NCBI RefSeq assembly: GCF_024171405.1 | Contig: NZ_JALJZT010000002.1 | Coordinates: 2,822,392 to 2,886,391 of the forward strand | DNA length: 64,000 bases | DNA from: Qipengyuania citrea | GTDB taxonomy: Bacteria; Pseudomonadota; Alphaproteobacteria; Sphingomonadales; Sphingomonadaceae | Reading direction: 5' to 3' | Part shown: positions 34,979-44,081 of the stretch, one piece after another | Numbering within the stretch: the stretch's first letter is position 1 | Layout of the letters: each line of letters begins with the position of its first letter | Translations under genes and position numbers: made by a program | Notes under the pieces: model-generated | What the model was told of the DNA's origin: nothing | What the model saw: only the letters and a program-made list of their open reading frames with translations | The model's database searches: none

Positions 34979-35704
34979 TCAGCGCCCGGCGGAGGCGAAG
35001 GGCGAGAAATCGGTCTCGGTATCGAACACCTCGACCTGTTCGGCACGCTTGAGCGCTCCGACAGCGGCATAGGTCACCGGGGTCAGCAAGGCTTCCCACA
35101 GCGTCTTGATCGCCCATTGCGACAACACGACCTGCCACAAGAGCTCGACCGGCCACCCGGCCAGGCCCCAGAAGGCCAGCGGGTAGAAGATCAGGCTGTC
35201 GAGCCCCTGGCCGACCACGGTCGACCCGATCGTGCGCATCCACAGATGCCGCCCCCGGCTCCACACCTTCATCTTGGCGAGGACATAGCTGTTGGCGAAT
35301 TCGCCCACCCAGAAGGCGACCATCGACGCCAGCACGATGCGCCACGAATTGCCGAATACGAACTCATAGGCTTCCTGTCCGGGCCAGCCCGCCGCGGGCG
35401 GCAATTGCACCACCACCCAGGCCATGAAGGCCATGAACAACAGCGCGGCAAAGCCGGTCCAGATCACCCGCCGCGCGCGGGCATAGCCATAGACCTCGGT
35501 CAGGATGTCGCCGATGATGTAGCTGACGGGGAAGAACAGGACGCCTGCGCCAAACGACCATTCGCCGATCAGCGGCAGCGTGACAAAGCTCGGCTTGGAC
35601 GCGCCGATCAGGTTCGACAGCAGCAGGATGGTGACGAAGGCCGCCATCACCAAATCGTAATAGCGGAACTGCGGTGCGGGCTGGCTCGGCGGGGCGTTTT
35701 CCAT
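34979..35704 (-). CDS. yhhQ: Queuosine precursor transporter (YhhQ/VUT family)
   Basis: A 241-residue integral membrane protein with six or seven helices. The family signatures YDLVMAAFVTILLLSNLIG, SYIIGDILTEVYGYARARR and FWVGEFANSYVLAKMKV are clear. In E. coli YhhQ imports preQ0/preQ1 for queuosine synthesis. ATG 35704 is taken as the start; GTG 35713 is possible. The 5' leader is short, about 60 bp to the divergent tRNA gene, and no preQ1 riboswitch was recognised in it. Confidence 0.9.
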   Translation of the reverse strand: MENAPPSQPAPQFRYYDLVMAAFVTILLLSNLIGASKPSFVTLPLIGEWSFGAGVLFFPVSYIIGDILTEVYGYARARRVIWTGFAALLFMAFMAWVVVQLPPAAGWPGQEAYEFVFGNSWRIVLASMVAFWVGEFANSYVLAKMKVWSRGRHLWMRTIGSTVVGQGLDSLIFYPLAFWGLAGWPVELLWQVVLSQWAIKTLWEALLTPVTYAAVGALKRAEQVEVFDTETDFSPFASAGR

Positions 35705-35765
35705 CACAAACACGGATAGTGCCGATTGGCCAGCCGCGAAAGGCGCGTTATGGCACCCCCCGAGC

Positions 35766-35842
35766 GCGCCCGTAGTTCAACTGGATAGAGCACGAGCCTT
35801 CTAAGCTTGGAGTTGCAGGTTCGAGTCCTGCCGGGCGCGCCA
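35766..35842 (+). tRNA. tRNA-Arg, anticodon UCU
   Basis: A full cloverleaf can be drawn. Acceptor GCGCCCG pairs with CGGGCGC, the D arm is GTTC/GAGC, the anticodon stem is CGAGC/GCTTG with loop CTTCTAA (anticodon TCT), and the T arm is GCAGG/CCTGC with TTCGAGT. The discriminator G and CCA are encoded. It decodes AGA/AGG arginine codons. No integrase gene or repeat of its 3' end is nearby. Confidence 0.96.
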
Positions 35843-35903
35843 ATTTACCCTTGCGACAGCAATGCGCCCTAATCCCGGTCGTTCAGGGTCACCTTCGGCT
35901 TTC

Positions 35904-36161
35904 CTATTGGCTGTCGGCCGCGCGGCCGATCCGATAGGATCCGGATCGCGCCGAGAGCAGTCTACCCTTCCAGCTCAGTCTGATGATTTTCTGATCGAAC
36001 AATTGATCGACCGCTTCACGGACAAGCGGCATGGCCAAACGCCAGTCTGCCGCATCGTTGCAAGTGATCTTACGCGCCACTTCGCTAGGACATATCGTTG
36101 TTTCCGGCGCGCGTTCGGCAAGCAGGGTCAGTACTGCGGCGTTGGCGACGCCGACCGTCAC
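35904..36161 (-). CDS. DUF3253 domain protein
   Basis: An 85-residue predicted winged-helix-like protein. AAVLTLLAERAPETTICPSE followed by VAR, then DWRLAMPLVREAVDQL, and a C-terminal GRLLSARSGSYRIGR match the DUF3253 pattern. The function is not established; the fold suggests nucleic-acid or protein binding. It starts at GTG overlapping the stop of the upstream UvrB/UvrC-motif gene by GTGA, so the two are coupled. No terminator was seen after its stop. Confidence 0.75.
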   Translation of the reverse strand: MTVGVANAAVLTLLAERAPETTICPSEVARKITCNDAADWRLAMPLVREAVDQLFDQKIIRLSWKGRLLSARSGSYRIGRAADSQ

Positions 36162-36436
36162 TTGCGTTTCCGGCCTGAGGTCATGAGATCGGGCTTCGGC
36201 GGCGGCTTCCAGTCTGGCGGAGGAATCGGCCGCTGCCGGCTCGATCCGAGCCCCATGGCGCCAGGCTTCTGGCGGACGAGTCCCGACGTGTCGGCCTCGG
36301 CGGCCTCTGCAGCATCTGATCCGCCGCGTATAAGATTGATGCGGTCACGAATTCGCCGCGCCTCCTCGAAATCGAGCGCGTGCGCCGCCGCTTCCATATC
36401 GCGTTGAAGATCCTCGATAGTCTTGGTCATTGCCAT
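36158..36436 (-). CDS. Small UvrB/UvrC-motif protein
   Basis: A 92-residue protein. Residues 5-40 (TIEDLQRDMEAAAHALDFEE then ARRIRDRIN) form the UvrB/UvrC interaction helix motif, in which ALDFEEAARIRD-like sequence is diagnostic. The rest is a Pro/Lys-rich disordered tail ending in GRKRK. It lacks any nuclease or helicase domain, so an adaptor role is possible; an actual link to excision repair is unproven. It is cotranscribed with the DUF3253 gene. ATG 36430 is an alternative start. Confidence 0.72.
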   Translation of the reverse strand: MAMTKTIEDLQRDMEAAAHALDFEEARRIRDRINLIRGGSDAAEAAEADTSGLVRQKPGAMGLGSSRQRPIPPPDWKPPPKPDLMTSGRKRK

Positions 36437-36663
36437 TCAACGCACGAATGGGACTTCCGGTACCATTGCGCCCCGGTTCCGGTAACTGAGATGCCGCAGA
36501 TGACCGCCTTGGCGGGACATCGATGGCATTCACGCGGGACCGAGGGGATCACCCGAACCGGAATGGCGAATTCAGGAGCGGTCATTGCCCTGCGCAATGC
36601 GCCATTTCACCGCCGGAGGGTTCGTTCGCTCGAATGCTCGATGACGAACCCCCTGCAAACGAA

Positions 36664-36687
36664 GAGGGAGGGGCAAGCCCCTCCCTC
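36664..36687 (-). terminator. Probable terminator hairpin after the barrel protein gene
   Basis: An inverted repeat gives an 11-bp stem (36664-36674 with 36677-36687) around a minimal loop, just after the stop of the minus-strand barrel gene. On the minus strand it is followed by TTCGTTT rather than a clean T run, so efficiency is uncertain. Confidence 0.6.
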
Positions 36688-36692
36688 CGCAA

Positions 36693-37382
36693 TCAGAAGC
36701 GCATGCCCAGACCGACAACGATCTGGTGGCGATTGATGTCGCCATATTCGAAAATTTCCTCGATGTCGGCGGTTTCGCCGTCGATCTCGACTTCGCCGTC
36801 ACCGTACATCGAAAGGCGGTATTCGATTTTCGCGAATGCCTTGTCCGAGAAGGCGTATTCCGAGCCCAAGCCCAAACGCAGGCCATCGAAGGTAGCGTTC
36901 TGGCTCACCAAGAAGCTCTCGGTATCGACAGTGCCGCCGAGCGACAGCTTGGTGCGGGCATTGGTGTAACCGGCTTTGACATAGACGAGCGACCGTTCGC
37001 TGAGCTGACCGCCAAGACGAACCCCGGCATACAGATCGCGCCCGGTATCGAAGCTGGCCGTAATATCCACGTTGCTACCGTCCACAGTGCCGACAAAGCT
37101 CTCGCTTTCTCCAGCCGTGGAATCGGCATATTCGACTTCGACACCCAGCAGCGTGCCTCCGAACGAGAAATCGTAACCGGCCGCGACGCCGTACGCGAAG
37201 CCGCCCAGATCGTCGCTGAGTTCTTCGCCGTAGACCTCTTCATCGATCGTGATCTGGACTACGTCATAACCCGCCAGTGCTTCGACATGGAAACCGTCGA
37301 AGCCGCTCGGCCCGTCTTGTGCGACAGCAGGCGAGGCAATGAGCGCAGCTGCGGTAACAAGAAGTGTGGTGATTTTCTTCAT
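36693..37382 (-). CDS. Outer-membrane beta-barrel protein (OmpA/OprF-like small porin fold)
   Basis: A 229-residue protein with a signal peptide ending at SPAVAQD and an eight-strand-like barrel of alternating residues (FHVEALAGYDVVQI, VEVEYADS, RDLYAGVRLGGQL, LVYVKAGYTNARTKLS, AFAKIEYRLSMYG). It ends in VGLGMRF with the terminal Phe used for BAM recognition. The loops are acidic (EEVYGEELSDD, EVEIDGETADIEE). No peptidoglycan-binding domain follows. ATG 37382 begins the signal peptide; no strong AGGAGG is visible before it (GGAAAAATCATCAC). Confidence 0.85.
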   Translation of the reverse strand: MKKITTLLVTAAALIASPAVAQDGPSGFDGFHVEALAGYDVVQITIDEEVYGEELSDDLGGFAYGVAAGYDFSFGGTLLGVEVEYADSTAGESESFVGTVDGSNVDITASFDTGRDLYAGVRLGGQLSERSLVYVKAGYTNARTKLSLGGTVDTESFLVSQNATFDGLRLGLGSEYAFSDKAFAKIEYRLSMYGDGEVEIDGETADIEEIFEYGDINRHQIVVGLGMRF

Positions 37383-37788
37383 GTGATGATTTTTCCTTAC
37401 AACCCAGTCGTTAGACAGGCCGCGGATAGGTTGATGCATCTTAAGGGAAATATAATTTTCGCGCGCGGCGTTGGATTTGCGCGAAATGTTGCCGGATCGC
37501 AGCATTTTCTGCTGCGTAACAAGTAATGATCCGAAAATCGGTGCCGGCCGGATTATAATTACGGCGCCGTCGTGCCTAAACGGAATAAAACGGTGCGTGT
37601 GCGCCGGATTGTTGCCGGGGAACGGGTCTGGCGCGGACCGCCTGGTCCTGGCGATCTGGTATTACCCGTGTTCCGCGGACGAATGTAGCCGGAGGCGAGA
37701 CTGATATCCTGTCCTCGGGCCACACCCTATCCTCGGCCCGAGTGACCAAGACAGAGAGAGCGGAAGGATTGCGCGTCAGCCGCTGACG
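37383..37788. other. 406-bp region without a supported gene (leader of the barrel gene)
   Basis: No credible reading frame is seen. The part nearest the barrel gene (37383-37590) is AT-richer, with TATAATTTTC-type stretches (about 37449-37459), and is likely the promoter and leader of the porin-like gene. Further right is an inverted repeat CTCGGGCC (37714-37721) / GGCCCGAG (37735-37742). GCGTCAG/CTGACGC (37772-37788) sits next to the NUDIX stop and may be its weak terminator. Confidence 0.5.
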
Positions 37789-38571
37789 CTATCCCCGCGC
37801 AACCTTGTCCATCGGTTCGGCGGTGACGGGATAGCCGAACTCTTCGCCGATGTTCAGCCAGGACGTGCCGTCCTTTTCGCCGATGAAGGGGGTGATCGTG
37901 CGCACCGGGATAGCCTGGGCCTGCGCTGAGGCTTCGGCGAAGCTGCCGAACAGTGCGAGCCGTTCGAGATTGCGGCGGGTGGGGAAGATTACCTTGATTT
38001 CGCCGCGCTCGGCGGCATCGAGCGCGCCCTGCGCACTGGTCCAGAACAGATGCGTGTTTTCCGACAGATCGGCCTCGATCTCGACCGCGCCGGTACCGAG
38101 GTCGGCAAGGTAGAAACGGGTGTCGAAGACGCGCGGGATGCGCTCGTTCTTGGGGAACCACCGCGCGAAGGGGACCAGTTGGTCGAGATCGAGCTCCCAG
38201 CCGAAATGGTCGAGGACCGGCGCGAGTTCGCCGGTTTCCTGCAAGAAGTTGCGGGCAGCACGCGCTTTTGCCGCATCGATTTCGCCGGTCAGGCCGATCA
38301 CCAGCCCGGTTTCCTCGAGCGTTTCGCGCACCACCGCGACCTGGTGCGCAGCCTCGTCGGGGTCGAGCGGGCCGCCCATGCTGGCGCCGAGATCGAAATC
38401 GGCCGGGTCGACGCGGCCGCCCGGGAACACCGCCATGCCGCCGGCAAAGACCATCTCGCGCGAACGGATGGTCATCAGGATCTCCGGAGGGCCACCCTGC
38501 GGCGCATTGCGGAAGATGACGACGGTTGCGGCGGGGATACCATTGGCCCCGGTATCGGTGTGCTCGCTCAT
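37789..38571 (-). CDS. NUDIX hydrolase
   Basis: A 260-residue NUDIX-fold protein. The Nudix helix is recognisable in AVVRETLEETGLVIGL (REtLEETG core), preceded by FPGGRVDPAD. A long insertion sits between the glycine strand and the helix, and a C-terminal extension (about 130-260) resembles the NUDT19/RDP-type branch that acts on CoA and related diphosphates. The position after GGPPEILMTIRSREMVF fits that branch. ATG 38571 (MSEH) is preferred over 38577. It is monocistronic. Confidence 0.85.
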   Translation of the reverse strand: MSEHTDTGANGIPAATVVIFRNAPQGGPPEILMTIRSREMVFAGGMAVFPGGRVDPADFDLGASMGGPLDPDEAAHQVAVVRETLEETGLVIGLTGEIDAAKARAARNFLQETGELAPVLDHFGWELDLDQLVPFARWFPKNERIPRVFDTRFYLADLGTGAVEIEADLSENTHLFWTSAQGALDAAERGEIKVIFPTRRNLERLALFGSFAEASAQAQAIPVRTITPFIGEKDGTSWLNIGEEFGYPVTAEPMDKVARG

Positions 38572-38896
38572 GTGCATGTTGTGACGGGGGCCGCGCTGCT
38601 TGCCAAGCGCAAAGGTAAACGGGGGCTGTCGGGGAACTTTACACTAAGCGACGCGACTAAAAACGCGTTTACCATCTGGAGGCGCGGAAACTCGTGATCA
38701 TGCCTGTTTGGCACGGGGCATGCATATATTCACCTGTCCCGTTCAAGTCTTCACGGGGGTGCCAACCCAAGGTCTCCACGCCCGGTACCCTCAGAACGAA
38801 CGAAAGGCCCGCCCGGTAGTCCCACCGGGCGGGCCTTACCCGTTCTGGAGCCGGTAATTGCGCGGCGCAGTCCCTAAAGGACGCGCCCGGCGTGCC
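38572..38896. other. 325-bp intergenic region
   Basis: It contains the upstream region of the NUDIX gene and the terminator of the glutaredoxin operon at 38804-38837. No gene is supported. ACGCGACTAAAAACGCG (about 38650) is AT-rich relative to its surroundings and may belong to the NUDIX promoter. Confidence 0.5.
38804..38837 (-). terminator. Strong terminator of the DUF1476-bolA-grxD operon
   Basis: A perfect 14-bp stem (38804-38817 with 38824-38837) with a six-base loop lies 60 bp beyond the grxD stop. On the minus strand it is followed by TTTCG. Flanking CAGAACG / CGTTCTG extends the symmetry. Confidence 0.8.
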
Positions 38897-39229
38897 TCAG
38901 CCTTCGGCCTTGGCCACGGCTTTCGCATCCATCATCTGCTGCAATTCGCCAGCCTCGAACATCTCCATCATGATGTCGCTGCCGCCGACGAACTCGCCCT
39001 TGACGTAAAGCTGGGGGATGGTCGGCCAGTCGGAATAGGCCTTGATGCCCTGGCGCACTTCCATGTCCTGCAACACATCGACGCTGTCATAGGCGACACC
39101 GCAATGGTCGAGGATCGCGACCGCACGGCTCGAAAAGCCGCATTGCGGAAACAGCGGGGTGCCCTTCATGAACAGGACGACGTCTTTGCCGCCGACGATG
39201 TCGGCGATGCGCTGGTTGGTATCGGACAT
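38897..39229 (-). CDS. grxD: Monothiol glutaredoxin GrxD (Grx4 family)
   Basis: A 110-residue glutaredoxin with the CGFS active site (residues 30-33, [10 protein letters not shown]) and the glutathione-binding segments [24 protein letters not shown] glutaredoxins carry [2Fe-2S] clusters and work with BolA proteins in iron-sulfur trafficking. The gene lies downstream of a bolA-like gene (36 bp gap), exactly the expected partner. AAAGGACGGACCC precedes the ATG. Confidence 0.95.
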   Translation of the reverse strand: MSDTNQRIADIVGGKDVVLFMKGTPLFPQCGFSSRAVAILDHCGVAYDSVDVLQDMEVRQGIKAYSDWPTIPQLYVKGEFVGGSDIMMEMFEAGELQQMMDAKAVAKAEG

Positions 39230-39265
39230 GGGTCCGTCCTTTGTATGAATTCGAGTTGCGTAGAA

Positions 39266-39499
39266 TCAGGTGGGGGCTTGCGTGGTCAGTTGCAAGGCGT
39301 GCAGTTCGCCGCCCATGCGCCCGCCCAGCGCGTCGTACACCAGCTTGTGCTGCTTGACCCGTGTCAGCCCGGCGAACTGCGGCGCAGTCACCTTGGCGGC
39401 CCAATGATCGTTGTCGCCGGCGAGGTCGCGCATCTCGACCTGTGCGCCGGGCAGCGCTTCCTCGATCAGCGCGACGATGTCTGCAGCGGCCATCGGCAT
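39266..39499 (-). CDS. BolA family protein
   Basis: A 77-residue BolA/IbaG-type protein: ALIEEALPGAQVEMRDLAGD at the start, then TRVKQHKLVYDALGGRMGGE with the conserved His and the helix-loop used to bridge an iron-sulfur cluster with a CGFS glutaredoxin. ATG 39499 is used; 39493 is an alternative. Its start lies 4 bp after the DUF1476 stop, so they are coupled, and grxD follows. Confidence 0.9.
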   Translation of the reverse strand: MPMAAADIVALIEEALPGAQVEMRDLAGDNDHWAAKVTAPQFAGLTRVKQHKLVYDALGGRMGGELHALQLTTQAPT

Positions 39500-39503
39500 G
39501 GGT

Positions 39504-39830
39504 TCAGGCCCCGTCGGACATGAACTGGCGGCGGGCCTCGACGGCGCACTCTTCCAGCTTGGTCCGGATGTCGGCTTCGCTGACATCGCATTCGGCGGCG
39601 GTGAGGTCGCCCAGCAGCTTGCGAATCACGTCTTCATCGCCCGCTTCCTCGAAATCGGCCTGGACGACCGCCTTCTTGTAGGCGTCGGTTTCTTCGTCGG
39701 TCAGACCCATCAGGCCTGCAGCCCATTCGCCGACCAGGCGGTTGCGGCGCGCGGCGATCTTGAAGGCGTTTTCCTCGTCGAAGGCGAACTTGGCTTCCTC
39801 GCCGCGTTCGCGATCCTTGAAATCGGTCAT
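39504..39830 (-). CDS. DUF1476 protein, probable ATP synthase inhibitor subunit zeta
   Basis: A 108-residue helical acidic protein. The N-terminal MTDFKDRERGEEAKFAFDEE followed by NAFKIAARRN is diagnostic of DUF1476, shown in Paracoccus to be the zeta subunit that inhibits ATP hydrolysis by the F1Fo-ATP synthase of alphaproteobacteria. The intermediate WAAGLMGL and C-terminal four-helix region are present, so the protein is full length. It is first in the DUF1476-bolA-grxD operon. Identification of the inhibitory role here rests on the family. Confidence 0.88.
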   Translation of the reverse strand: MTDFKDRERGEEAKFAFDEENAFKIAARRNRLVGEWAAGLMGLTDEETDAYKKAVVQADFEEAGDEDVIRKLLGDLTAAECDVSEADIRTKLEECAVEARRQFMSDGA

Positions 39831-39897
39831 GATGGTCCTCTCGGGATGGAATGTCGGGGGCCGGAATAGGCGCGGCCCCCCCACCTCGCAAGGGCGG

Positions 39898-40896
39898 TTA
39901 TTCCATCGTTACGACGAGCTTGCCGATCGCGCCGCGGTTTTCGAGCTTGGCGATGGCCTCATGCGCGCGTTCGATCGGATAGGTCTCGCTGACCAGCGGA
40001 TTGATCTTGCCCGCTTTCCACAGGTCGAACAGCTCTTCGATATTGCGCTGGTTACGCTCGGGCTCGCGCGCGGTGAAGGCACCCCAGAACACCCCGCGGA
40101 TGTCGCAGCTCTTGAGCAGGGTGAGGTTGAGCGGCATCTTGGCGATCCCGGCGGGGAAACCGATCACGAGGAAACGGCCTTCCCAGGCAATCGCGCGCAG
40201 TGCGGGTTCGGAATAATCGCCGCCGACGATATCATAGACGATATCCGCGCCATTGGGGCCGACGGCCGATTTGAAGTCGCTCGCCAGTTGCTTGGAAGTG
40301 TCCTTGTCGAACGGCGCGCGCGGATAGATGACCACTTCGTCGGCGCCGTGCTGCTTGGCGACTGCGCCCTTTTCCTCGGTCGAGACCGCGGCGACGACGC
40401 GGCAGCCATAGGCCTTCGCCAGTTCGACCGCCGACAGGCCGACACCGCCCGCGGCGCCCAGCACGAGGACGGTTTCGCCCTCCTTGATGTCGCCGCGATC
40501 CTTCAGGCCGTGGATCGTGGTGCCATAGGTCATCAACAGCGCGCTGGCTTTCACCAGGTCGATCCCCTCGGGCACTTTGAACAGGCGTTCGGCTGCCACC
40601 GCGACCTTTTCCTGCAGCCCGCCATTGCCGACGCCGCACATCACGCGGTCACCGACGGCAAAGCCCTCGACGCCTTCGCCCAGTGCCTCGATCGTGCCCG
40701 AAATCTCGCCGCCGGGCGCGAACGGGCGGGGCGGCTTGAACTGGTACATGTCGCGGATGATCAGCGTGTCGGGGAAATTGATCGCGCAGGCGGCAACCTC
40801 GACCAGCACCTCGCCCTTGCCGGCGGTGGGTTCGGCGATATCCTCGACGACGAGGGTTTCGGGTCCGCCGACTTCCTTCGAAAGGACTGCTTTCAC
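39898..40896 (-). CDS. NADPH:quinone oxidoreductase family protein (zinc-free MDR)
   Basis: A 332-residue medium-chain dehydrogenase/reductase. [18 protein letters not shown] and [16 protein letters not shown] mark the quinone oxidoreductase branch, without the zinc-binding cysteines of alcohol dehydrogenases. The nucleotide site is [18 protein letters not shown]. Its ATG overlaps the leuD stop by 4 bp, so it is cotranscribed with the leucine genes though not known to act in that pathway. Enoyl- or acryloyl-CoA reductase activity is an alternative for this branch. Confidence 0.85.
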   Translation of the reverse strand: MKAVLSKEVGGPETLVVEDIAEPTAGKGEVLVEVAACAINFPDTLIIRDMYQFKPPRPFAPGGEISGTIEALGEGVEGFAVGDRVMCGVGNGGLQEKVAVAAERLFKVPEGIDLVKASALLMTYGTTIHGLKDRGDIKEGETVLVLGAAGGVGLSAVELAKAYGCRVVAAVSTEEKGAVAKQHGADEVVIYPRAPFDKDTSKQLASDFKSAVGPNGADIVYDIVGGDYSEPALRAIAWEGRFLVIGFPAGIAKMPLNLTLLKSCDIRGVFWGAFTAREPERNQRNIEELFDLWKAGKINPLVSETYPIERAHEAIAKLENRGAIGKLVVTME

Positions 40897-41498
40897 GCTG
40901 CATCTCTCCTATGCGGTTTATCGAGCCAGGGCATGGCGCCCTCGCGTATCTGTTCGTGTCTGGTGATTTCGTCGGCGCTGCCGAGCGTCAGCCCGATCTC
41001 GTCGAGCCCTTCAAGCAGGCAGCGCTTGCGGAATGGGTCGATCTCGAAAGTGAACCGGTCTTGGAATTCGGTGGTGACGACCTGGTTTTCCAGATCGATG
41101 GTGATCGGATGGTCCTGCGCGACCTCGAGCAACCGGTCGACCTGGTCCTGCGGCAATTCGACCGCGAGGATGCCGTTCTTGAAGGCATTGCCCGCGAAAA
41201 TGTCCGAGAAACTGGGGGCGATCACCGCATCGAGCCCCATGTCGAGCATCGCCCATGCGGCATGTTCGCGGCTCGATCCGCAGCCGAAATTGTCGCCCGC
41301 GATGAGGATCGGCGCCTGCGCGAAATCCTCGACATCGAAGGGGTTGCCGGGGGCCGCGCGGATGGTTTCGAACGCGCCCTGGCCAAGCCCCTCGCGGCTG
41401 ACCGTCTTGAGCCAGTGCGCGGGGATGATGACGTCGGTATCGACATTCTTAAGGCCGAGCGGGATGGCCCGACCTTCGATGGTGGAAACGGCTCTCAT
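40893..41498 (-). CDS. leuD: 3-isopropylmalate dehydratase small subunit
   Basis: A 201-residue swivel-domain subunit. [16 protein letters not shown] and [14 protein letters not shown] are the classic LeuD motifs. With LeuC it isomerises 2- to 3-isopropylmalate in leucine synthesis. Its ATG shares one base with the stop of the lactonase-like gene (TGATG) and its stop overlaps the quinone oxidoreductase gene. Length is normal for the bacterial type. Confidence 0.96.
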   Translation of the reverse strand: MRAVSTIEGRAIPLGLKNVDTDVIIPAHWLKTVSREGLGQGAFETIRAAPGNPFDVEDFAQAPILIAGDNFGCGSSREHAAWAMLDMGLDAVIAPSFSDIFAGNAFKNGILAVELPQDQVDRLLEVAQDHPITIDLENQVVTTEFQDRFTFEIDPFRKRCLLEGLDEIGLTLGSADEITRHEQIREGAMPWLDKPHRRDAA

Positions 41499-42340
41499 CA
41501 GTTTGCGCTGTCCGGAAAGGCGGGCAGGCGTTCGACATGCCGCGGTTCGTGCTGCACCACGACGGTGGCGTCGAGACTGTCGGCCATCTGGTTGAAACGA
41601 TGGAACGAAGCCAGCGTATCGGCGCGGTCGGTGTTGAAGGTGGGGACACCCTCGTTCTCGATCTGCTCCTCGAAATGATAGAGATCGCCGGTCAGCATGT
41701 AAGTGCCCATTCGCGGCAGCTCCACCACCAGTGCCTTGTGGCCCGGCGTATGCCCATGCGTCGCGATCATCCGGACCGTTCCGTCACCGAACACGTCGTG
41801 ATCGGCTGCGATCCGCGTGACCTTGCCACTTGCATCAGCACCGAACCACGGGGCGAGCTGGGCGATCGTTTCCTCGCGCCCGTTCGCGATTACCGCCTCC
41901 GCGTCGCCCGCACCGATCAGCAGTTCGGCATGGGGGAAGTCGGCTGCCTGGCCGATATGGTCGTTGTGATAGTGGCTGATCCCGACCATCGCGATATCGG
42001 CGGGGGCGAGGCCGAGGTCGCCGAGCTGTTCGACGATCGTCCGCTCGACGCTCGAGGTGAATACGCCGCGCGTTTCGCTCGTGCCCTTAAGCGCACCGGA
42101 AAGGCCCGTATCCCACAAAAGGTAGCGGGTGCCATTGCGGATCACGTAGCAACTGTCGGTCAGTCGGCGGGGCTGGCCGTCGTAGAGATGCGTGTCGGAG
42201 AACGGCCCGGTGTCGCTCAATTCGAGCGTCCCGCAATCGAGCCGCCACATTTCGATATCCGCTGCTTCCTGCGCGGATACCGCGACCGGCATGGCGAGCA
42301 CCGCGGCAAGCGCGGCCAGCAATCCTGATTTCGGCGACAT
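41498..42340 (-). CDS. Secreted metallo-beta-lactamase-fold hydrolase, N-acyl-homoserine-lactonase-like
   Basis: A 280-residue exported MBL enzyme. A signal peptide (about 1-23, ending VSAQEA) is followed by the metal-binding motif [10 protein letters not shown] (HxHxDH), a distal His in HGHTPGHK and the bridging Asp in LTGDLYHF. The overall plan ([19 protein letters not shown], then WDTGL) is that of the AttM/AiiA lactonase branch. GGAGAGAGAC precedes the ATG. It lies inside the leucine operon between the 52-residue gene and leuD, sharing one base with leuD. Quorum-quenching is only one possibility; periplasmic lactone or ester hydrolysis also fits. Confidence 0.86.
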   Translation of the reverse strand: MSPKSGLLAALAAVLAMPVAVSAQEAADIEMWRLDCGTLELSDTGPFSDTHLYDGQPRRLTDSCYVIRNGTRYLLWDTGLSGALKGTSETRGVFTSSVERTIVEQLGDLGLAPADIAMVGISHYHNDHIGQAADFPHAELLIGAGDAEAVIANGREETIAQLAPWFGADASGKVTRIAADHDVFGDGTVRMIATHGHTPGHKALVVELPRMGTYMLTGDLYHFEEQIENEGVPTFNTDRADTLASFHRFNQMADSLDATVVVQHEPRHVERLPAFPDSAN

Positions 42341-42366
42341 GTCTCTCTCCCCTGTGACGCGCGACC

Positions 42367-42525
42367 TCAATCGGTTTCGGGATTTTCTCCCGAAGGAATC
42401 GGACCGGGCTGTTGCGGCCCGCGCTTCCTCTCCTTGCGCTTGTTCGCATACAGCAGCGCGGCGGCGACGGCGGCGGAGCCGATAGCCCCGGCGATGGCGG
42501 CTTTTCCGGAAAGCTTCTTGGTCAT
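42367..42525 (-). CDS. Small membrane protein between leuC and leuD
   Basis: A 52-residue peptide: Lys-rich N-terminus, one Ala/Gly-rich membrane helix (about residues 9-26) and a basic then Pro-rich tail (NKRKERKRGPQQPGP). It starts 13 bp after the leuC stop. From recall, short proteins of this plan often lie at this place in sphingomonad leu operons, sometimes mislabelled as isopropylmalate isomerase. The function is unknown. Confidence 0.7.
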   Translation of the reverse strand: MTKKLSGKAAIAGAIGSAAVAAALLYANKRKERKRGPQQPGPIPSGENPETD

Positions 42526-42538
42526 CGTTTCTCAATGG

Positions 42539-43990
42539 TCAGCCGTCGGCTGCTTGGCAAGGGGTGAGCTTGCGGACATCGGCGAGCCGCCCGGTAACGG
42601 CGGCGGCGGCAGCCATCGCGGGGCTGACCAGATGCGTGCGCGACCCCGGGCCCTGCCGGCCGACGAAATTACGGTTGCTGGTCGAGGCGCAGCGTTCGCC
42701 CGGCGGGACCTTGTCGGGGTTCATCGCCAGGCAGGCGGAACATCCCGGTTCGCGCCATTCGAATCCGGCATCGGTGAAGATCTTGTCGAGCCCTTCGGCC
42801 TCGGCCTGGCGCTTGACCAGCCCCGATCCCGGGACGGCGATCGCCCAGCGCACGTTGGGTGCCTTTGTGCGGCCTTCGAGCACCTTCGCCGCAGCGCGCA
42901 GATCCTCGATCCGGCTGTTGGTACAGCTGCCGATAAAGATGTTCTCGACTGCGATATCCTCGATCGGCGTACCCGGTTCGAGACCCATGTATTCGAGGCT
43001 CTTTCGCGCCGCCTCGCGTTTCGACGGATCGGCAAAACTGTCGGGCGAGGGGACGGTGCCGCCCACCGGCACGACGTCTTCGGGGCTGGTGCCCCAGCTG
43101 ACCGTGGGTTCGATCGCGGCAGCGTCGATCACCAAGCTCTTGTCGAACTCGGCACCGTCATCGGTTGTCAGCGTGCGCCACCAGGCGACCGCACGGTCCC
43201 AGGCTTCGCCTTCCGGCGCGTAGGGGCGGCCGCGCAGGTAATCGAACACGGTGTCGTCGGGCGCGATCAGGCCCGCGCGCGCGCCGCCCTCGATGCTCAT
43301 GTTGCACACCGTCAGGCGGCCCTCGACGCTCATTTCCTCGAACACCGCACCGCGATATTCGATCACATGACCGGTCCCGCCCGCGGTGCCGATGACGCCG
43401 ATGATATGGAGGATCAGATCCTTGGGCGTGACGCCCGGTCCGAGCCGCCCCTCGACGCGAATTTCCATCGCTTTGGAACGGCGTAACTGGAGCGTCTGTG
43501 TCGCGAGTACATGCTCGACCTCGCTGGTACCGATCCCGAAGGCGAGCGCGCCGACGCCGCCATGCGCCGCGGTATGGCTGTCGCCGCATACGATGGTGGC
43601 GCCCGGCAGCGAGAAGCCCTGTTCGGGGCCGACCACATGGACGATCCCCTGTGCAGGCGCGATGGCATCGATATAGTCGATCCCGAAGGACGGGGCATTG
43701 CGTTCCAGCGCTGCCAGCTGCGCGGCGCTTTGCGCATCCTCGATCGGGATGCGCGATCCATCGGCGGCCACACGCGGCGATGTGGGCAGGTTGTGATCGG
43801 GGACCGCCAGCGTCAGGTCGGGGCGGCGCACCGTCCGGCCCGCCAGTCGCAGCGCCTCGAACGCCTGCGGGCTGGTGACCTCATGCACGAGGTGCCGGTC
43901 GATATAGATCAGGCAGGTGCCGTCCTCACGCCGTTCGACAACGTGCTGGTCCCAGATCTTCTCGTAGAGTGTGCGCGGTTTGCTGGCCAT
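42539..43990 (-). CDS. leuC: 3-isopropylmalate dehydratase large subunit
   Basis: A 483-residue aconitase-family protein. The [4Fe-4S] ligands are in [12 protein letters not shown] (about residue 356) and [12 protein letters not shown] (about 415-418); active-site segments [20 protein letters not shown] and [10 protein letters not shown] are intact. It initiates the leuC-52aa-MBL-leuD-QOR transcript. ATG 43990 begins the conserved [16 protein letters not shown]; a longer frame to 44035 was rejected. The 91-bp gap to the divergent thioesterase gene is the promoter region. Confidence 0.96.
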   Translation of the reverse strand: MASKPRTLYEKIWDQHVVERREDGTCLIYIDRHLVHEVTSPQAFEALRLAGRTVRRPDLTLAVPDHNLPTSPRVAADGSRIPIEDAQSAAQLAALERNAPSFGIDYIDAIAPAQGIVHVVGPEQGFSLPGATIVCGDSHTAAHGGVGALAFGIGTSEVEHVLATQTLQLRRSKAMEIRVEGRLGPGVTPKDLILHIIGVIGTAGGTGHVIEYRGAVFEEMSVEGRLTVCNMSIEGGARAGLIAPDDTVFDYLRGRPYAPEGEAWDRAVAWWRTLTTDDGAEFDKSLVIDAAAIEPTVSWGTSPEDVVPVGGTVPSPDSFADPSKREAARKSLEYMGLEPGTPIEDIAVENIFIGSCTNSRIEDLRAAAKVLEGRTKAPNVRWAIAVPGSGLVKRQAEAEGLDKIFTDAGFEWREPGCSACLAMNPDKVPPGERCASTSNRNFVGRQGPGSRTHLVSPAMAAAAAVTGRLADVRKLTPCQAADG

Positions 43991-44081
43991 CGCGGCGGAA
44001 TGTGCGGCAGGAATGGCGATGGCGCAAAATGGCAAAACAAGAGTCTTCCAAACTTAACCTTTTGCTGCTCTATTGACATCA

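Noticed and set aside
35705..35765. preQ1 riboswitch before the queuosine precursor transporter
   Set aside because: Only about 60 bp separate the gene from the divergent tRNA, and no preQ1 aptamer pattern could be drawn.
35766..35842. tRNA-Arg as attachment site of a mobile island
   Set aside because: No integrase gene, no composition change and no repeat of the tRNA 3' end was found in the window.
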